Shown one piece after another: positions 1-7,806 of a stretch of DNA of 45,018 nucleotides. The stretch is from Collinsella sp. AM33-4BH (GTDB taxonomy: Bacteria > Actinomycetota > Coriobacteriia > Coriobacteriales > Coriobacteriaceae). Positions within the stretch are counted from its first letter, which is position 1. The number at the start of each line of letters is the position of its first letter. The notes under the pieces were generated by a model. That model was given only the letters and a program-made list of their open reading frames with translations, made no database searches and had not been told where the DNA came from. Both the position numbers and the translations under genes were made by a program. The DNA lies in the NCBI RefSeq assembly GCF_003469205.1, contig NZ_QSIN01000010.1:1-45018 (forward strand), read 5' to 3'.

Positions 1-157
1 TTAAAGGCTTTAGCCTGTGCGGGGCGCGCAGCGCGCCGCATCAGAAACCACCCGCTATGCGGGTGGGGACAACCGGCTTTACAAAGCCGCCCCCTCGCCG
101 GACACTTGCGATTGTTCAGGCCGCAAGGAATCCGAGTCGAGAGGGCGGTGGTGGCGT

Positions 158-628
158 ATGGCCCAGAAGGCCTACAGCCTGTCGCACACGAAGTGGATGT
201 GCAAGTACCACGTCGTGTTCACGCCGAAGTATAGGCGCAAAGTCATCTACAACCAAATAAGGTCCGACCTTGGGGAGATCTTCAGGAAGCTCTGCCAGTA
301 CAAGGGGATAGAGATCATCGAGGGGCACCTGATGCCCGACCACGTCCACATGCTGCTGGCGATACCGCCGAAGTACAGCGTGTCCAGCGTGATGGGCTAT
401 CTGAAGGGGAAAAGCTCGCTGATGGTATTCGACAGGCACGCGAACATGAAGTACAAGTTCGGCAACAGGAAGTTCTGGGCCGAGGGCTACTACGTTTCCA
501 CCGTCGGCCTGAACGAGGCGACGATCGCGAAGTACATCCGGGAGCAGGAGAAGGCCGACATCGCGCTCGACCGGCTGAGCGTCAAGGAGTGCGAGGACCC
601 CTTCGATAGGGGGCCGGGGCGCAAATAG
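158..628 (+). CDS. tnpA: IS200-like Y1 transposase TnpA
   Basis: Transposase of 156 residues that cuts and rejoins single-stranded DNA with a catalytic tyrosine. The HUH metal-binding motif is visible as His62-Val-His64 inside PDHVHMLL, and Tyr126 in the helix KYIREQ is the likely nucleophile. The length fits the family (about 130-160 residues). The ATG at 158 is chosen because homologous sequence (KAYSLSHTKWMCKYH) begins just after it; the open frame runs upstream to 17 through the left-end hairpins, which is unlikely to be coding. The reading frame is intact, so the element could still be active. It is not linked functionally to the genes that follow. Confidence 0.9.
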   Translation: MAQKAYSLSHTKWMCKYHVVFTPKYRRKVIYNQIRSDLGEIFRKLCQYKGIEIIEGHLMPDHVHMLLAIPPKYSVSSVMGYLKGKSSLMVFDRHANMKYKFGNRKFWAEGYYVSTVGLNEATIAKYIREQEKADIALDRLSVKECEDPFDRGPGRK

Positions 629-737
629 CGCCGGTTTGACCGGCCCGTCACGGGTCAACCTGCAGTGCGGCCCGAACCCCGTGAGGGCCGGCGCCTTTAG
701 ACGCGTGCCGGAAATCCAAGGGTTATACCCTAAGAGC

Positions 738-762
738 AAACCACCCCTTTTAGGGGTGGTTT
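738..762 (+). repeat. Right-end hairpin of the insertion sequence
   Basis: An 11-bp perfect stem (738-748 with 752-762) with a three-base loop lies 110 bp after the transposase stop codon. In IS200/IS605 elements a subterminal hairpin like this is bound by TnpA. It could also terminate the transposase transcript, because the stem ends in TTT. Confidence 0.6.
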
Positions 763-842
763 TGATGCCTCGCCCTTAAAGTAGTACCTTGCACTTTACG
801 CTATCAAAGTGCTTGCTGCAAAAACGATACTGGAGGGCATCT

Positions 843-2138
843 ATGGCACCAGCTTTGTCCGATCTTCAACCGCAATCAGCGCCCAAGGCCACCGCAGCGG
901 CGCAGACCGCTATCGGTGACGGTCTCGTTGCAGAAGCTCAGGCTTTTGCAGACGAGCTCGCTGCGTGGCGACACGATCTCCACCAGATGCCCGAGCTGGG
1001 TAATAGCCTCCCACAGACCTCTGCGTATATCCAAGCGCGCCTGACTGAGATGGACATCCCATTTGCCACGCTCGTTGATGGTTCCTGCGTTGTGGGCCTT
1101 GTCGGCGCCGGTGCCGCCGCGGCCCAAGGCAATGGCGTCTGCACGGATGAGCAGGCCGGTACGGTCATCATGCTCCGTGGCGACATGGATGCCCTGCCCG
1201 TTGCCGAAGAGTCAGGTGAGCCTTTCGCCTCTACGAACGGCTGCATGCACGCATGCGGACACGATATGCACGCAACGGCGTTGCTTGGAGCGGCGCGCCT
1301 GCTCAAGGCCCGCGAGTCCGCGCTTGTTGATGCCAACGCCACGGTTAAGCTGCTGTTCCAGCCGGGCGAGGAAACCTTTGAGGGTGCCCGCGCCGCCATC
1401 GCCGACGGTCTGCTGCAGAACCCGCGCCCCCAGGTCGCCTTTGCCATGCATGTCAATAGCCAGTCGCCGCTTGGCCTGGTGCTCTACGGCAGCCCGGCGC
1501 TCTCGGGCGTGTACGGTTTTCGCATCACGCTTCAGGGCAAGGGCGGCCATGGCTCGAGCCCCGAGATCTGCATCGACCCCATCACGGCCGGCGTCCATGT
1601 GCATCTGGCGCTTCAGGAGCTCATCTCCCGCGAGGTGCCGGCGGCCAAGGAGGTCGCGCTTACCGTTGGCAAGTTCGCCGGCGGTCAGGCCGCAAATGTC
1701 ATCCCCGACACTTGTGTGCTCGAGGGAACGCTGCGTGGCTTCGACGTCGAGCTCATGGAGCGCCTCAAGACCCGCATCGCGGAGGTCGTCAAAGGCGTTG
1801 CCACGACCTATCGTACGCCGGCGACTATCGAGACACTCTCGGATGTTCCCCCGCTCGTACTCGACGACGGCATGACGCAGGCGTCGCTTGGCTACGTGGG
1901 CGCGGTGCTGCCCAAGTCCGCCTTCCTGCCGCTGTTCCACGCCATGGCGAGCGAGGACTTCGCGTTGATCTCGAGCGAGATCCCGAGCGCGTACTTTACC
2001 GTGGGCGCTGCTGTGACTGATACGGACGAGCATTTTGCTCAGCATCATCCCAAGGCACGTTTTAGCGATGCCGAGCTTCCCCTTGGCGCCGCGGCTTATG
2101 CCGCCGTCGCTTTGGGCTACATCGCCGACCACCGGTAG
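843..2138 (+). CDS. M20D-family amidohydrolase (amino-acid or peptide deacylase)
   Basis: Metallopeptidase M20D family protein of 431 residues; relatives hydrolyse N-acyl amino acids (hippurate, N-acetyl-diaminopimelate, indole-acetyl conjugates) in the cytoplasm. Metal-site motifs are present: the HxxPEL region near residue 45, HACGHDMH at 136-143, FQPGEE with the catalytic Glu pair 176-177, and ASEDF near the C terminus. The lid domain starts around GKGGHGSSPE. The start is the ATG at 843, preceded by GGAGGG five bases upstream; an earlier in-frame start at 789 has no such site. It probably shared a transcript with the transporter whose remnant starts 40 bp downstream. The substrate cannot be told from sequence. 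Confidence 0.88.
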   Translation: MAPALSDLQPQSAPKATAAAQTAIGDGLVAEAQAFADELAAWRHDLHQMPELGNSLPQTSAYIQARLTEMDIPFATLVDGSCVVGLVGAGAAAAQGNGVCTDEQAGTVIMLRGDMDALPVAEESGEPFASTNGCMHACGHDMHATALLGAARLLKARESALVDANATVKLLFQPGEETFEGARAAIADGLLQNPRPQVAFAMHVNSQSPLGLVLYGSPALSGVYGFRITLQGKGGHGSSPEICIDPITAGVHVHLALQELISREVPAAKEVALTVGKFAGGQAANVIPDTCVLEGTLRGFDVELMERLKTRIAEVVKGVATTYRTPATIETLSDVPPLVLDDGMTQASLGYVGAVLPKSAFLPLFHAMASEDFALISSEIPSAYFTVGAAVTDTDEHFAQHHPKARFSDAELPLGAAAYAAVALGYIADHR

Positions 2139-2177
2139 CACCCAATCTTGCTACTCGTTTGCTTAAAAAGGAACAGT

Positions 2178-2586
2178 ATGTCTCAGCAACGTAAGTTCTT
2201 CCCCGGCTGGCTCGTGGTGGCCTCCGGCTTTGTGATCATGGCCACGTGCTACACCATTTTCGTCAACTGCATGAGCCTGTTCCAGCCGTTGATCGTCAGC
2301 GACCTGGGCATTTCCCTTGCGCAGTACACCATCTCCAACGCCCACTATCGCTGCGTCTAAGCAGTTTGGCATGGCCGACCTGGGTAAGGTCACGGGCACC
2401 ATTACCTCGCTCGAGATGGTTGGCGGCACGGTGGGCGCCATCGTCTCGGGAATACTGTTCGATGCCACGGGCTCCTTTACGAGCACATGGATCGTGTGTC
2501 TGGCGTGCTCGGTGGCAATGCTGGTGTTCCTGCTGGCGTCTGAGCCCATCGCGGCTAAGCTGCGCGCGAGCGTGGCGGGGGAGTAG
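2178..2586 (+). pseudogene. MFS transporter remnant with internal deletion and frameshift
   Basis: Two pieces of one transporter survive in different frames. The first, from ATG 2178 (after an AAAAGGAAC ribosome site), encodes about 54 residues with one membrane helix (WLVVASGFVIMATCYTIFV). It runs into a stop at 2358-2360. The second, in the next frame from about 2340 to 2586, encodes the last roughly 80 residues with helix pairs typical of an MFS C terminus (GTVGAIVSGILFDATG). About 300 central residues are missing. The junction lies near 2335-2345, where the frame changes. The neighbouring amidohydrolase is intact, so its uptake partner has been lost. The N-terminal peptide alone is unlikely to work. 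Confidence 0.85.
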
Positions 2587-2635
2587 GGACGACGTCGCTC
2601 GTAGCTCTTTGCCCCGTTTTGTCCGTGGCTGCCTT

Positions 2636-2673
2636 GGAAGCCGAATGGATGCTCGTACCGTCATTCGGTTTCC
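2636..2673. repeat. Intergenic inverted repeat after the broken transporter
   Basis: A 12-bp stem (2636-2647 with 2662-2673, one G-T wobble) with a 14-base loop. No T-run follows, so it is a weak terminator candidate. It opens a 304-bp gene-free stretch (2587-2890) that otherwise holds the longer hairpin at 2766-2825 and the hisS promoter region. Confidence 0.4.
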
Positions 2674-2765
2674 CATGTAGCCACGGGCTCAAGAGATGAC
2701 CCGAAGTCTTTCCGTCCAACGGATTTTGTGATCCGAAGAGGCGGAAGGATTGCAGATTGCACACC

Positions 2766-2825
2766 GCGGCGGCGCATCTGGCCGAACGAGTCCCCATACC
2801 CTCGTTCGGTCAGATGCACCGCCGC
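2766..2825. repeat. 25-bp stem hairpin upstream of hisS
   Basis: Arms 2766-2790 and 2801-2825 pair over 25 bp with one mismatch (2773/2818) and one wobble (2781/2810) around a 10-base loop. A T-rich stretch (TGTTTGTGTTTG) follows. It could terminate readthrough from the left. It lies upstream of the likely hisS -10 box, so it should not be part of the hisS leader. Confidence 0.6.
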
Positions 2826-2842
2826 TGTTTGTGTTTGTGCCG

Positions 2843-2848
2843 TATAAT
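2843..2848 (+). promoter_or_regulatory. Putative hisS -10 box
   Basis: A perfect TATAAT lies 42 bp before the hisS ATG, just past the large hairpin. I see no convincing -35 hexamer at the expected distance. Confidence 0.45.
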
Positions 2849-2890
2849 GACCACTACCTATGACGCGATACAAAAGAAAGGTGTTTGCCC

Positions 2891-4204
2891 ATGCAGGCAC
2901 AGAAGGCGGAGGGAACCCGCGACCTTATCGGCGCTGAGATGCGCGCTTGGCAAAAGATGCAGCAGATCGCTGCCGGCGTGTTCGAGCCGTTTGGCTTTAA
3001 GCCCATCGAGACGCCCGCCATCGAGCAGGTGGACGTGTTTGTCCACGGCATCGGCCAGTCGACCGACGTCGTGCGCAAGGAGATGTTCCGCGTGTTTAGC
3101 GGCGCCAACCTGGAGCGCGTCTTTACCGAGGGCACCGATACCAAGCTCAAGCCCAAGCAGCGCCTGGCGCTTCGTCCCGAGGGCACGGCTGGCGTGGTGC
3201 GCGCCGTCGTGGAGAACAACTTGGTGCCCCAGGGCTCCACGCCGTTTAAGGCTTACTACGCCGAGGCCATGTTCCGTGGCGAGCGTCCCCAGAAGGGTCG
3301 CCTGCGCCAGTTCCACCAGGTGGGCATCGAGTGGCTCGGTGCTCCCGATCCGGCGGCAGACGCCGAGTGCATCATTATGCTCATGGAGTTTTACAAGCGC
3401 CTGGGCTTCGATCTGTCCAAGCTCCGTCTGCTCATTAACTCGATGGGCGATGCCCAATGCCGTCCGGCCTATCGCGAGCAGGTTAAGCAGTTCATTCTCG
3501 ACCATGCCGATGAGATGTGCGACGAGTGCCGCGAGCGCGCCGAGCTTAACCCGCTGCGCGCCTTCGACTGCAAGAACGACCACTGCCGCGAGATCATGGC
3601 CGACGCCCCGCTGATGGGCGACAACCTGTGCGATGAGTGCCGCGAGCACTACGAGCAGGTCAAGCGCTATCTGGACGCCGCCGGTATCGAGTACGTCGAG
3701 GATCCCACCCTGGTGCGCGGCCTGGACTACTACACCCGTACCGTCTTTGAGGTCGAGGCTCCCGGCGCCGGTGTCGGCTCCATCGGTGGCGGCGGTCGCT
3801 ATGACGGCTTGGTCGAGCTCGAGGGCGGCAAGCCCACGGCCGGCGTCGGCTTCGCCGTCGGTTTTGAGCGCGCCCTGCTGGCCCTGCAGGCCTTTGGCAG
3901 CGACCTGGGCGCCGATGAGACCCCGTGCGTCTACGTTGCCAACGCCGGCAAGGATCTGCGTCAGAACGTCTTTGCCATTACGCAGGCGCTTCGCGCCGCA
4001 GGGATCGTGACCGAGGCCGACTACCAGGGTCGTTCGCTCAAGGCCCAGTTTAAGCAGGCCGACAAGGTGGGCGCCAAGCTCATCCTGGTCCTGGGTGGCG
4101 ACGAGCTTGCCGCCGGCAAGGTCAAGGTGCGCGACATGCAGAGTCACGACGAGGTTCTCGTCGATTTGGCCAACGTGGTCGAGGCGGTTCGCGAGCGCCT
4201 GTAG
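2891..4204 (+). CDS. hisS: Histidyl-tRNA synthetase
   Basis: Class II aminoacyl-tRNA synthetase of 437 residues that charges tRNA-His in the cytoplasm. Class II motif 2 is FRGERPQKGRLRQFHQVG starting at residue 128. The two histidine-specific motifs are visible: LVRGLDYYTRTVFE with Arg276, and GGGGRYDGL. The C-terminal anticodon-binding domain follows from about residue 330. The ATG at 2891 is preceded by AGAAAGGTG; an in-frame TTG six bases earlier is less likely. The gene stands alone between a hairpin and its own terminator at 4263. Confidence 0.97.
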   Translation: MQAQKAEGTRDLIGAEMRAWQKMQQIAAGVFEPFGFKPIETPAIEQVDVFVHGIGQSTDVVRKEMFRVFSGANLERVFTEGTDTKLKPKQRLALRPEGTAGVVRAVVENNLVPQGSTPFKAYYAEAMFRGERPQKGRLRQFHQVGIEWLGAPDPAADAECIIMLMEFYKRLGFDLSKLRLLINSMGDAQCRPAYREQVKQFILDHADEMCDECRERAELNPLRAFDCKNDHCREIMADAPLMGDNLCDECREHYEQVKRYLDAAGIEYVEDPTLVRGLDYYTRTVFEVEAPGAGVGSIGGGGRYDGLVELEGGKPTAGVGFAVGFERALLALQAFGSDLGADETPCVYVANAGKDLRQNVFAITQALRAAGIVTEADYQGRSLKAQFKQADKVGAKLILVLGGDELAAGKVKVRDMQSHDEVLVDLANVVEAVRERL

Positions 4205-4262
4205 CGCATGTTTTTTGAGCTGCGGGGCTGCTAACGTGCCCTGCTCATGGAGAGCGATTGTT

Positions 4263-4300
4263 ACGGGGGTGTTTCGCTTTTATGCGGAATGCCCCCGTTT
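4263..4300 (+). terminator. Terminator after hisS
   Basis: Arms 4263-4277 and 4284-4298 form a GC-rich 15-bp stem with minor mismatches and a six-base loop. A short T-run follows 59 bp after the hisS stop. Confidence 0.65.
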
Positions 4301-4462
4301 GCGTATGCCGTCCACCGAGAAATACGACCATTTGGGGCAAAAACCCTTGCAATGCAGAAAATACTTTTGTGTGGTAAAGCGCAATCAGCTCCGAAAGTTT
4401 TTGCCGAGTGCCTATAATGGATACCGCATGTTACGTGCATAGAAGGAGGAATGGGAGGAAAC

Positions 4463-7276
4463 GTGGCTGAGAACCTAAGCAACCAGTCTGTACCCGAAGC
4501 CGCGGCGCGCGTCGCTGCCGTGGTCAACCGCCTCGTTAACCGAATCGGCTCGAATGCCGAGTCCAAGGAGCGTCTCGCCGAGATCGAGATCCCCGAGGAG
4601 CTGCGCGACAATCTGGCGCTGTTCTTGCGCCTGGAGCGCCGTGTGCTTAGCGAGTATGATCCCGAGATCGCGGACCTGTTCGACAAGATTTTGACAGCCG
4701 AGATTGTGGCCAATGCCGGCAACCCCGGTAGCCGTGCCGCTGACGAGGCCGTCGACGAGCAGGGCGTGCCCACCGCCGACGAGCCCACCGCCGTGGCATT
4801 TCGTGAAGTCGTCGATCTGATCGATAGTCTGCCGCTCGATAAGCAGCAGGTTATCGTCCGCGCCTTTACGAGCTTCTTCCACCTGGCAAACCTGTCTGAG
4901 GAGAACTACCGTGTGGCGCAGCTGCGCGAGCGTGAGGCCGGTGCGTCGACCGATACCGAGGTCGATCCCGCCAACGAGCTCACCGTCGCCTATCACCAGC
5001 TGGTGAATGAGCTGGGCGTCGAGGGCGCCAACGAGCTGCTCGGCAAGCTTGAGTTCCACCCCGTCTTTACCGCGCATCCCACTGAGGCCCGTCGTAAGGC
5101 CGTCGAGGGCAAGATTCGCCGTATCTCCAACCTGCTGGAGGAGCGTCCGCGTCTGGGTGGCTCCGACCTGGTGGAGAACGAGCGCCATATGCTGCAGGAG
5201 ATCGACGCCCTGGTGCGTACGAGCCCCATCGCGCTCAAGAAGCCCACGCCGGTCGAGGAAGCCGATACCATCATCGACATCTTCGATAACACGCTGTTCG
5301 ACGTTATCCCTGTCATCTATCGTCGTTTTGACGACTGGGTGCTGGGCGACAAGGCCGGCACCGTGCCGCCGCTGTGCCCGGCGTTCTTCCATCCCGGCAG
5401 CTGGATCGGTTCCGACCGCGACGGTAACCCTAACGTCACCGCCAAGGTGAGCCGTGAGGTCGCCGCCAAGTACTTCACCCACATGGTGCTCAAGCTCGAG
5501 GACAAGTGCCGCCGCATTGGCCGCAACCTTACGCTCGAGGCCACCTACAGCAAGCCGTCTGCCGAGCTCATCAACCTGTGGAACCATCAGGTCGAGATGA
5601 GTACCCAGTACACGGCTCGCGCCGAGCTGATTTCCGAGCACGAGCCGCATCGCGCCGTCATGCTCGTCATGGCCGACCGTCTGAACGCCACCGTGCGCCG
5701 TATCACCGACACCATGTACCACAGCGCCGATGAGTTCCTGGAGGACTTGCGCGTCGTCCAGCGCTCGCTGGCTGCCTGCGGTGCCGTCCGTGCTGCCTAC
5801 GGCCCGGTCCAGACCATCATCTGGCAGGTTGAGTCCTTCGGCTTCCACATGGTCGAGATGGAGTTCCGTCAGCACTCCGTGGTGCACGCCCGCGCCCTCA
5901 AGGATATCCACGAGAACGGTATCCATGGCGATCTGCAGCCCATGACACGCGAGGTCATCGACACCTTCCGCGCTATCGGCTCCATCCAGAAGCGCTACGG
6001 CAAGAAGATGGCGCATCGCTACATCATCTCGTTCACCAAGAGCGCCCAGCATGTGGCCGACGTCTTTGAGCTTGCCCACCTGTCCTTTGCACACGAGGAA
6101 GACGTTCCCGAGCTCGATGTGATCCCGCTGTTTGAGCAGCTCGAGGACCTCGAGGGCTGCGTCGACGTGCTCGACCAGATGCTTACGCTGCCCGTGGTGC
6201 AAAAGCGCCTTGCCCAGACCAACCGTCGCATGGAGGTCATGCTGGGCTATTCCGACTCCTCCAAGGATGCCGGTCCTACCACGGCCATGCTCGCGCTGCA
6301 CTCCGCGCAGGAGCGCATTGCCAAGTGGGCCGAGAAGAACGATATCGACCTGGTGCTCATGCACGGTCGCGGCGGTGCCGTGGGCCGTGGCGGCGGTCCG
6401 GCCAACAAGGCCGTGCTGGCGCAGCCCAAGGGTTCGGTCAACTGCTTCTTTAAGCTCACCGAGCAGGGCGAGGTCATCTTTGCCCGTTACGGCAACCGCA
6501 CGCTGGCTCAGCGTCATGTTGAGTCCGTTGCCGCCGCAACGCTTTTGCAGTCGGCCCCGAGTGTCGAGAAGACCAACACCGAGACCACGCAGAAGTTCTG
6601 GGATATGGCCGAGAAGCTCAACGCCGCAAGCCACGAGCGCTATCTGGACCTGCTGAACACCGAGGACTTTACACCGTGGTTCTCGACCGTGACGCCGCTG
6701 ACCGAGGTCGGTCTGCTGCCGATTGGCTCGCGTCCCGCCAAGCGCGGCCTGGGCGCCAAGTCGCTTGATGACCTGCGTACCATTCCGTGGATCTTCAGCT
6801 GGAGCCAGGCGCGCATCAATCTGGCCGCTTGGTACGGCCTGGGCACCGCTTGCGAGCAGCTGGGCGATCTGGACCAGCTTAAGGCTGCCTACCAGGAGTG
6901 GCCGTTCTTCCGCACGTTCATCGACAACATCGAGATGTCGATCGCCAAGACCGACCAGCGCATCGCCAAGATGTATCTGCACCTGGGCGATCGCCAGGAT
7001 CTGTCCGAGAAGGTCTTCACCGAGATGCAGCTCACCCGTAAGTGGGTCCTTGCCATCGTCGGTGACGAGTGGCCGCTGCAGCGCCGCCGCGTGCTCGGCT
7101 GCGCCGTTCGCGTGCGCAATCCCTACGTCGACGCCCTGTCCATCGCCCAAGTCCGCGCCCTTCGCGAGGTGCGTATGAACCAGGACGAGATGGCGGAGGA
7201 GAAGAAGGCCGAGTATATGAGCCTGATTCTTTCGACTGTGACCGGCGTCTCGGCAGGACTGCAGAACACGGGGTAA
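4463..7276 (+). CDS. ppc: Phosphoenolpyruvate carboxylase
   Basis: Converts phosphoenolpyruvate and bicarbonate to oxaloacetate, feeding the reductive branch of the citrate cycle and fermentation to succinate. The 937-residue length is typical. Visible motifs are TAHPTEARRK with catalytic His near 205, GSDRDGNPNVT, GYSDSSKDAG, the mobile loop LMHGRGGAVGRGGGP with His634, and the C-terminal QNTG that is characteristic of the family. The start is uncertain. GTG 4463 has GGAGG four bases upstream, while ATG 4451 has GGAGG only one base away, so GTG is preferred. A TATAAT at 4413-4418 is the likely -10 box. Long open frames on the other strand are codon-bias shadows. Confidence 0.96.
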   Translation: MAENLSNQSVPEAAARVAAVVNRLVNRIGSNAESKERLAEIEIPEELRDNLALFLRLERRVLSEYDPEIADLFDKILTAEIVANAGNPGSRAADEAVDEQGVPTADEPTAVAFREVVDLIDSLPLDKQQVIVRAFTSFFHLANLSEENYRVAQLREREAGASTDTEVDPANELTVAYHQLVNELGVEGANELLGKLEFHPVFTAHPTEARRKAVEGKIRRISNLLEERPRLGGSDLVENERHMLQEIDALVRTSPIALKKPTPVEEADTIIDIFDNTLFDVIPVIYRRFDDWVLGDKAGTVPPLCPAFFHPGSWIGSDRDGNPNVTAKVSREVAAKYFTHMVLKLEDKCRRIGRNLTLEATYSKPSAELINLWNHQVEMSTQYTARAELISEHEPHRAVMLVMADRLNATVRRITDTMYHSADEFLEDLRVVQRSLAACGAVRAAYGPVQTIIWQVESFGFHMVEMEFRQHSVVHARALKDIHENGIHGDLQPMTREVIDTFRAIGSIQKRYGKKMAHRYIISFTKSAQHVADVFELAHLSFAHEEDVPELDVIPLFEQLEDLEGCVDVLDQMLTLPVVQKRLAQTNRRMEVMLGYSDSSKDAGPTTAMLALHSAQERIAKWAEKNDIDLVLMHGRGGAVGRGGGPANKAVLAQPKGSVNCFFKLTEQGEVIFARYGNRTLAQRHVESVAAATLLQSAPSVEKTNTETTQKFWDMAEKLNAASHERYLDLLNTEDFTPWFSTVTPLTEVGLLPIGSRPAKRGLGAKSLDDLRTIPWIFSWSQARINLAAWYGLGTACEQLGDLDQLKAAYQEWPFFRTFIDNIEMSIAKTDQRIAKMYLHLGDRQDLSEKVFTEMQLTRKWVLAIVGDEWPLQRRRVLGCAVRVRNPYVDALSIAQVRALREVRMNQDEMAEEKKAEYMSLILSTVTGVSAGLQNTG

Positions 7277-7297
7277 TCGATAGCCCTGTAGTCGTCC

Positions 7298-7424
7298 GGG
7301 CCCGCCATCAGCTTACTTTTAAGCACGTCCTCGGACATGCAAGAAGCCCTCGCTGCGCACTTCGTGCGGCGAGGGTTTCTTGCGTCCTGCGGAGTGTGCC
7401 TATAAGTAAGCTGATGGCGGGCCC
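7298..7424. repeat. Palindromic element, copy 1 (conserved core, private arms)
   Basis: A 127-bp structure 21 bp past the ppc stop. Outer arms 7298-7326 and 7396-7424 are complementary with 21 consecutive matches and a few mismatches at the inner end. The 69-bp core (7327-7395) starts GTCCTCGGACATGCAA, ends TTGCGTCCTGCGGA and folds into an inner hairpin with a CTTCG-type tip. The core recurs at 9916-9982, but the outer arms do not. TAGTCGTCCG-like sequence lies before it and TGCG after it, as at copy 2. Confidence 0.85.
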
Positions 7425-7433
7425 TGCGATGTC

Positions 7434-7591
7434 CGGTCTTCGGCGGATTACTGCTGAGGAAAAGATAGCGCGCTTCGCGCACTCTGATGGGGCTTCGTGC
7501 TGCGGAATGCATTCAGAGGGAAACCCATCGGGCCCCTTCGTCCTCGGTCTTCGGGGATTAAAGCTGAGGAGAAGAATTGTGCGCTTCGCGC
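7434..7591. repeat. Imperfect direct repeat pair in the ppc-larA gap
   Basis: Two 47-bp units, 7434-7480 and 7545-7591, share CGGTCTTCGG, a GCTGAGGA block and an end hairpin GCGCTTCGCGC, with roughly 80% identity by eye. Between them, CTCTGA (7482-7487) can pair with TCAGAG (7513-7518), and GATGGG can pair with CCCATC. The rest of this 530-bp gap holds the palindromic element and a terminator; I see no gene in it. Confidence 0.6.
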
Positions 7592-7650
7592 CTCGCGTCT
7601 TATCGATTGGGATTGAGATGCATTTGGCGCTTCTCGCCTTACGACTGTTC

Positions 7651-7684
7651 CGGCCGCGGTCCTTTTTGGGATCGCGGCCGTTTT
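7651..7684 (+). terminator. Terminator distal to ppc
   Basis: Arms 7651-7662 and 7669-7680 form a 12-bp stem with one wobble, followed by TTTT. It lies 375 bp after the ppc stop, so the palindromic element and repeats may be transcribed with ppc. Confidence 0.65.
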
Positions 7685-7806
7685 GTTGTGGGTCAAATAT
7701 GAACGTTGTGTTAATGGGTCGGTAGACGGTGGTGTTTTTCGGTGAGCGGCGTATCCTTCCAACGGTTTATCTAGTGTGTCAGTTGAAAGGAAGAGGGCGC
7801 TCGTCA

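Larger units (their letters stand above)
1..781 (+). mobile_element. IS200/IS605-family insertion sequence (TnpA only)
   Basis: Single-gene insertion sequence. It holds a Y1 transposase gene flanked by subterminal hairpins instead of terminal inverted repeats, as is typical of IS200 elements. On the left, 48-55 pairs with 59-66 (8 bp) and 74-80 with 83-89 (7 bp); 29-43 is also a perfect palindrome around one base. On the right, 738-748 pairs with 752-762 (11 bp, 3-base loop). TTAAAG occurs at 1-6 and again at 776-781 and may mark the cleavage sites, but the exact ends are inferred, and the left end may lie before the window. There is no TnpB gene. Confidence 0.7.

Noticed and set aside
629..737. 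TnpB guide-type (omega) RNA at the insertion sequence right end
   Set aside because: There is no TnpB gene here, and the region shows no repeat or fold that would distinguish it from ordinary IS200 end sequence.
2178..2360. Intact small membrane protein gene
   Set aside because: Its sequence is the normal N terminus of an MFS transporter and the C terminus of the same protein follows in another frame, so it is a pseudogene fragment.
2755..2830. T-box riboswitch controlling hisS
   Set aside because: CACACCGCGG near the hairpin only loosely recalls the T-box sequence, no specifier loop is visible, and a TATAAT lies after the hairpin, so the structure would not be in the hisS transcript.
4475..7150. 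891-codon open frame on the minus strand opposite ppc
   Set aside because: It mirrors the codon bias of ppc, has no recognisable motifs and no ribosome site. The same applies to long minus-strand frames opposite lacZ, feoB, hisS, uxaC and the OYE gene.
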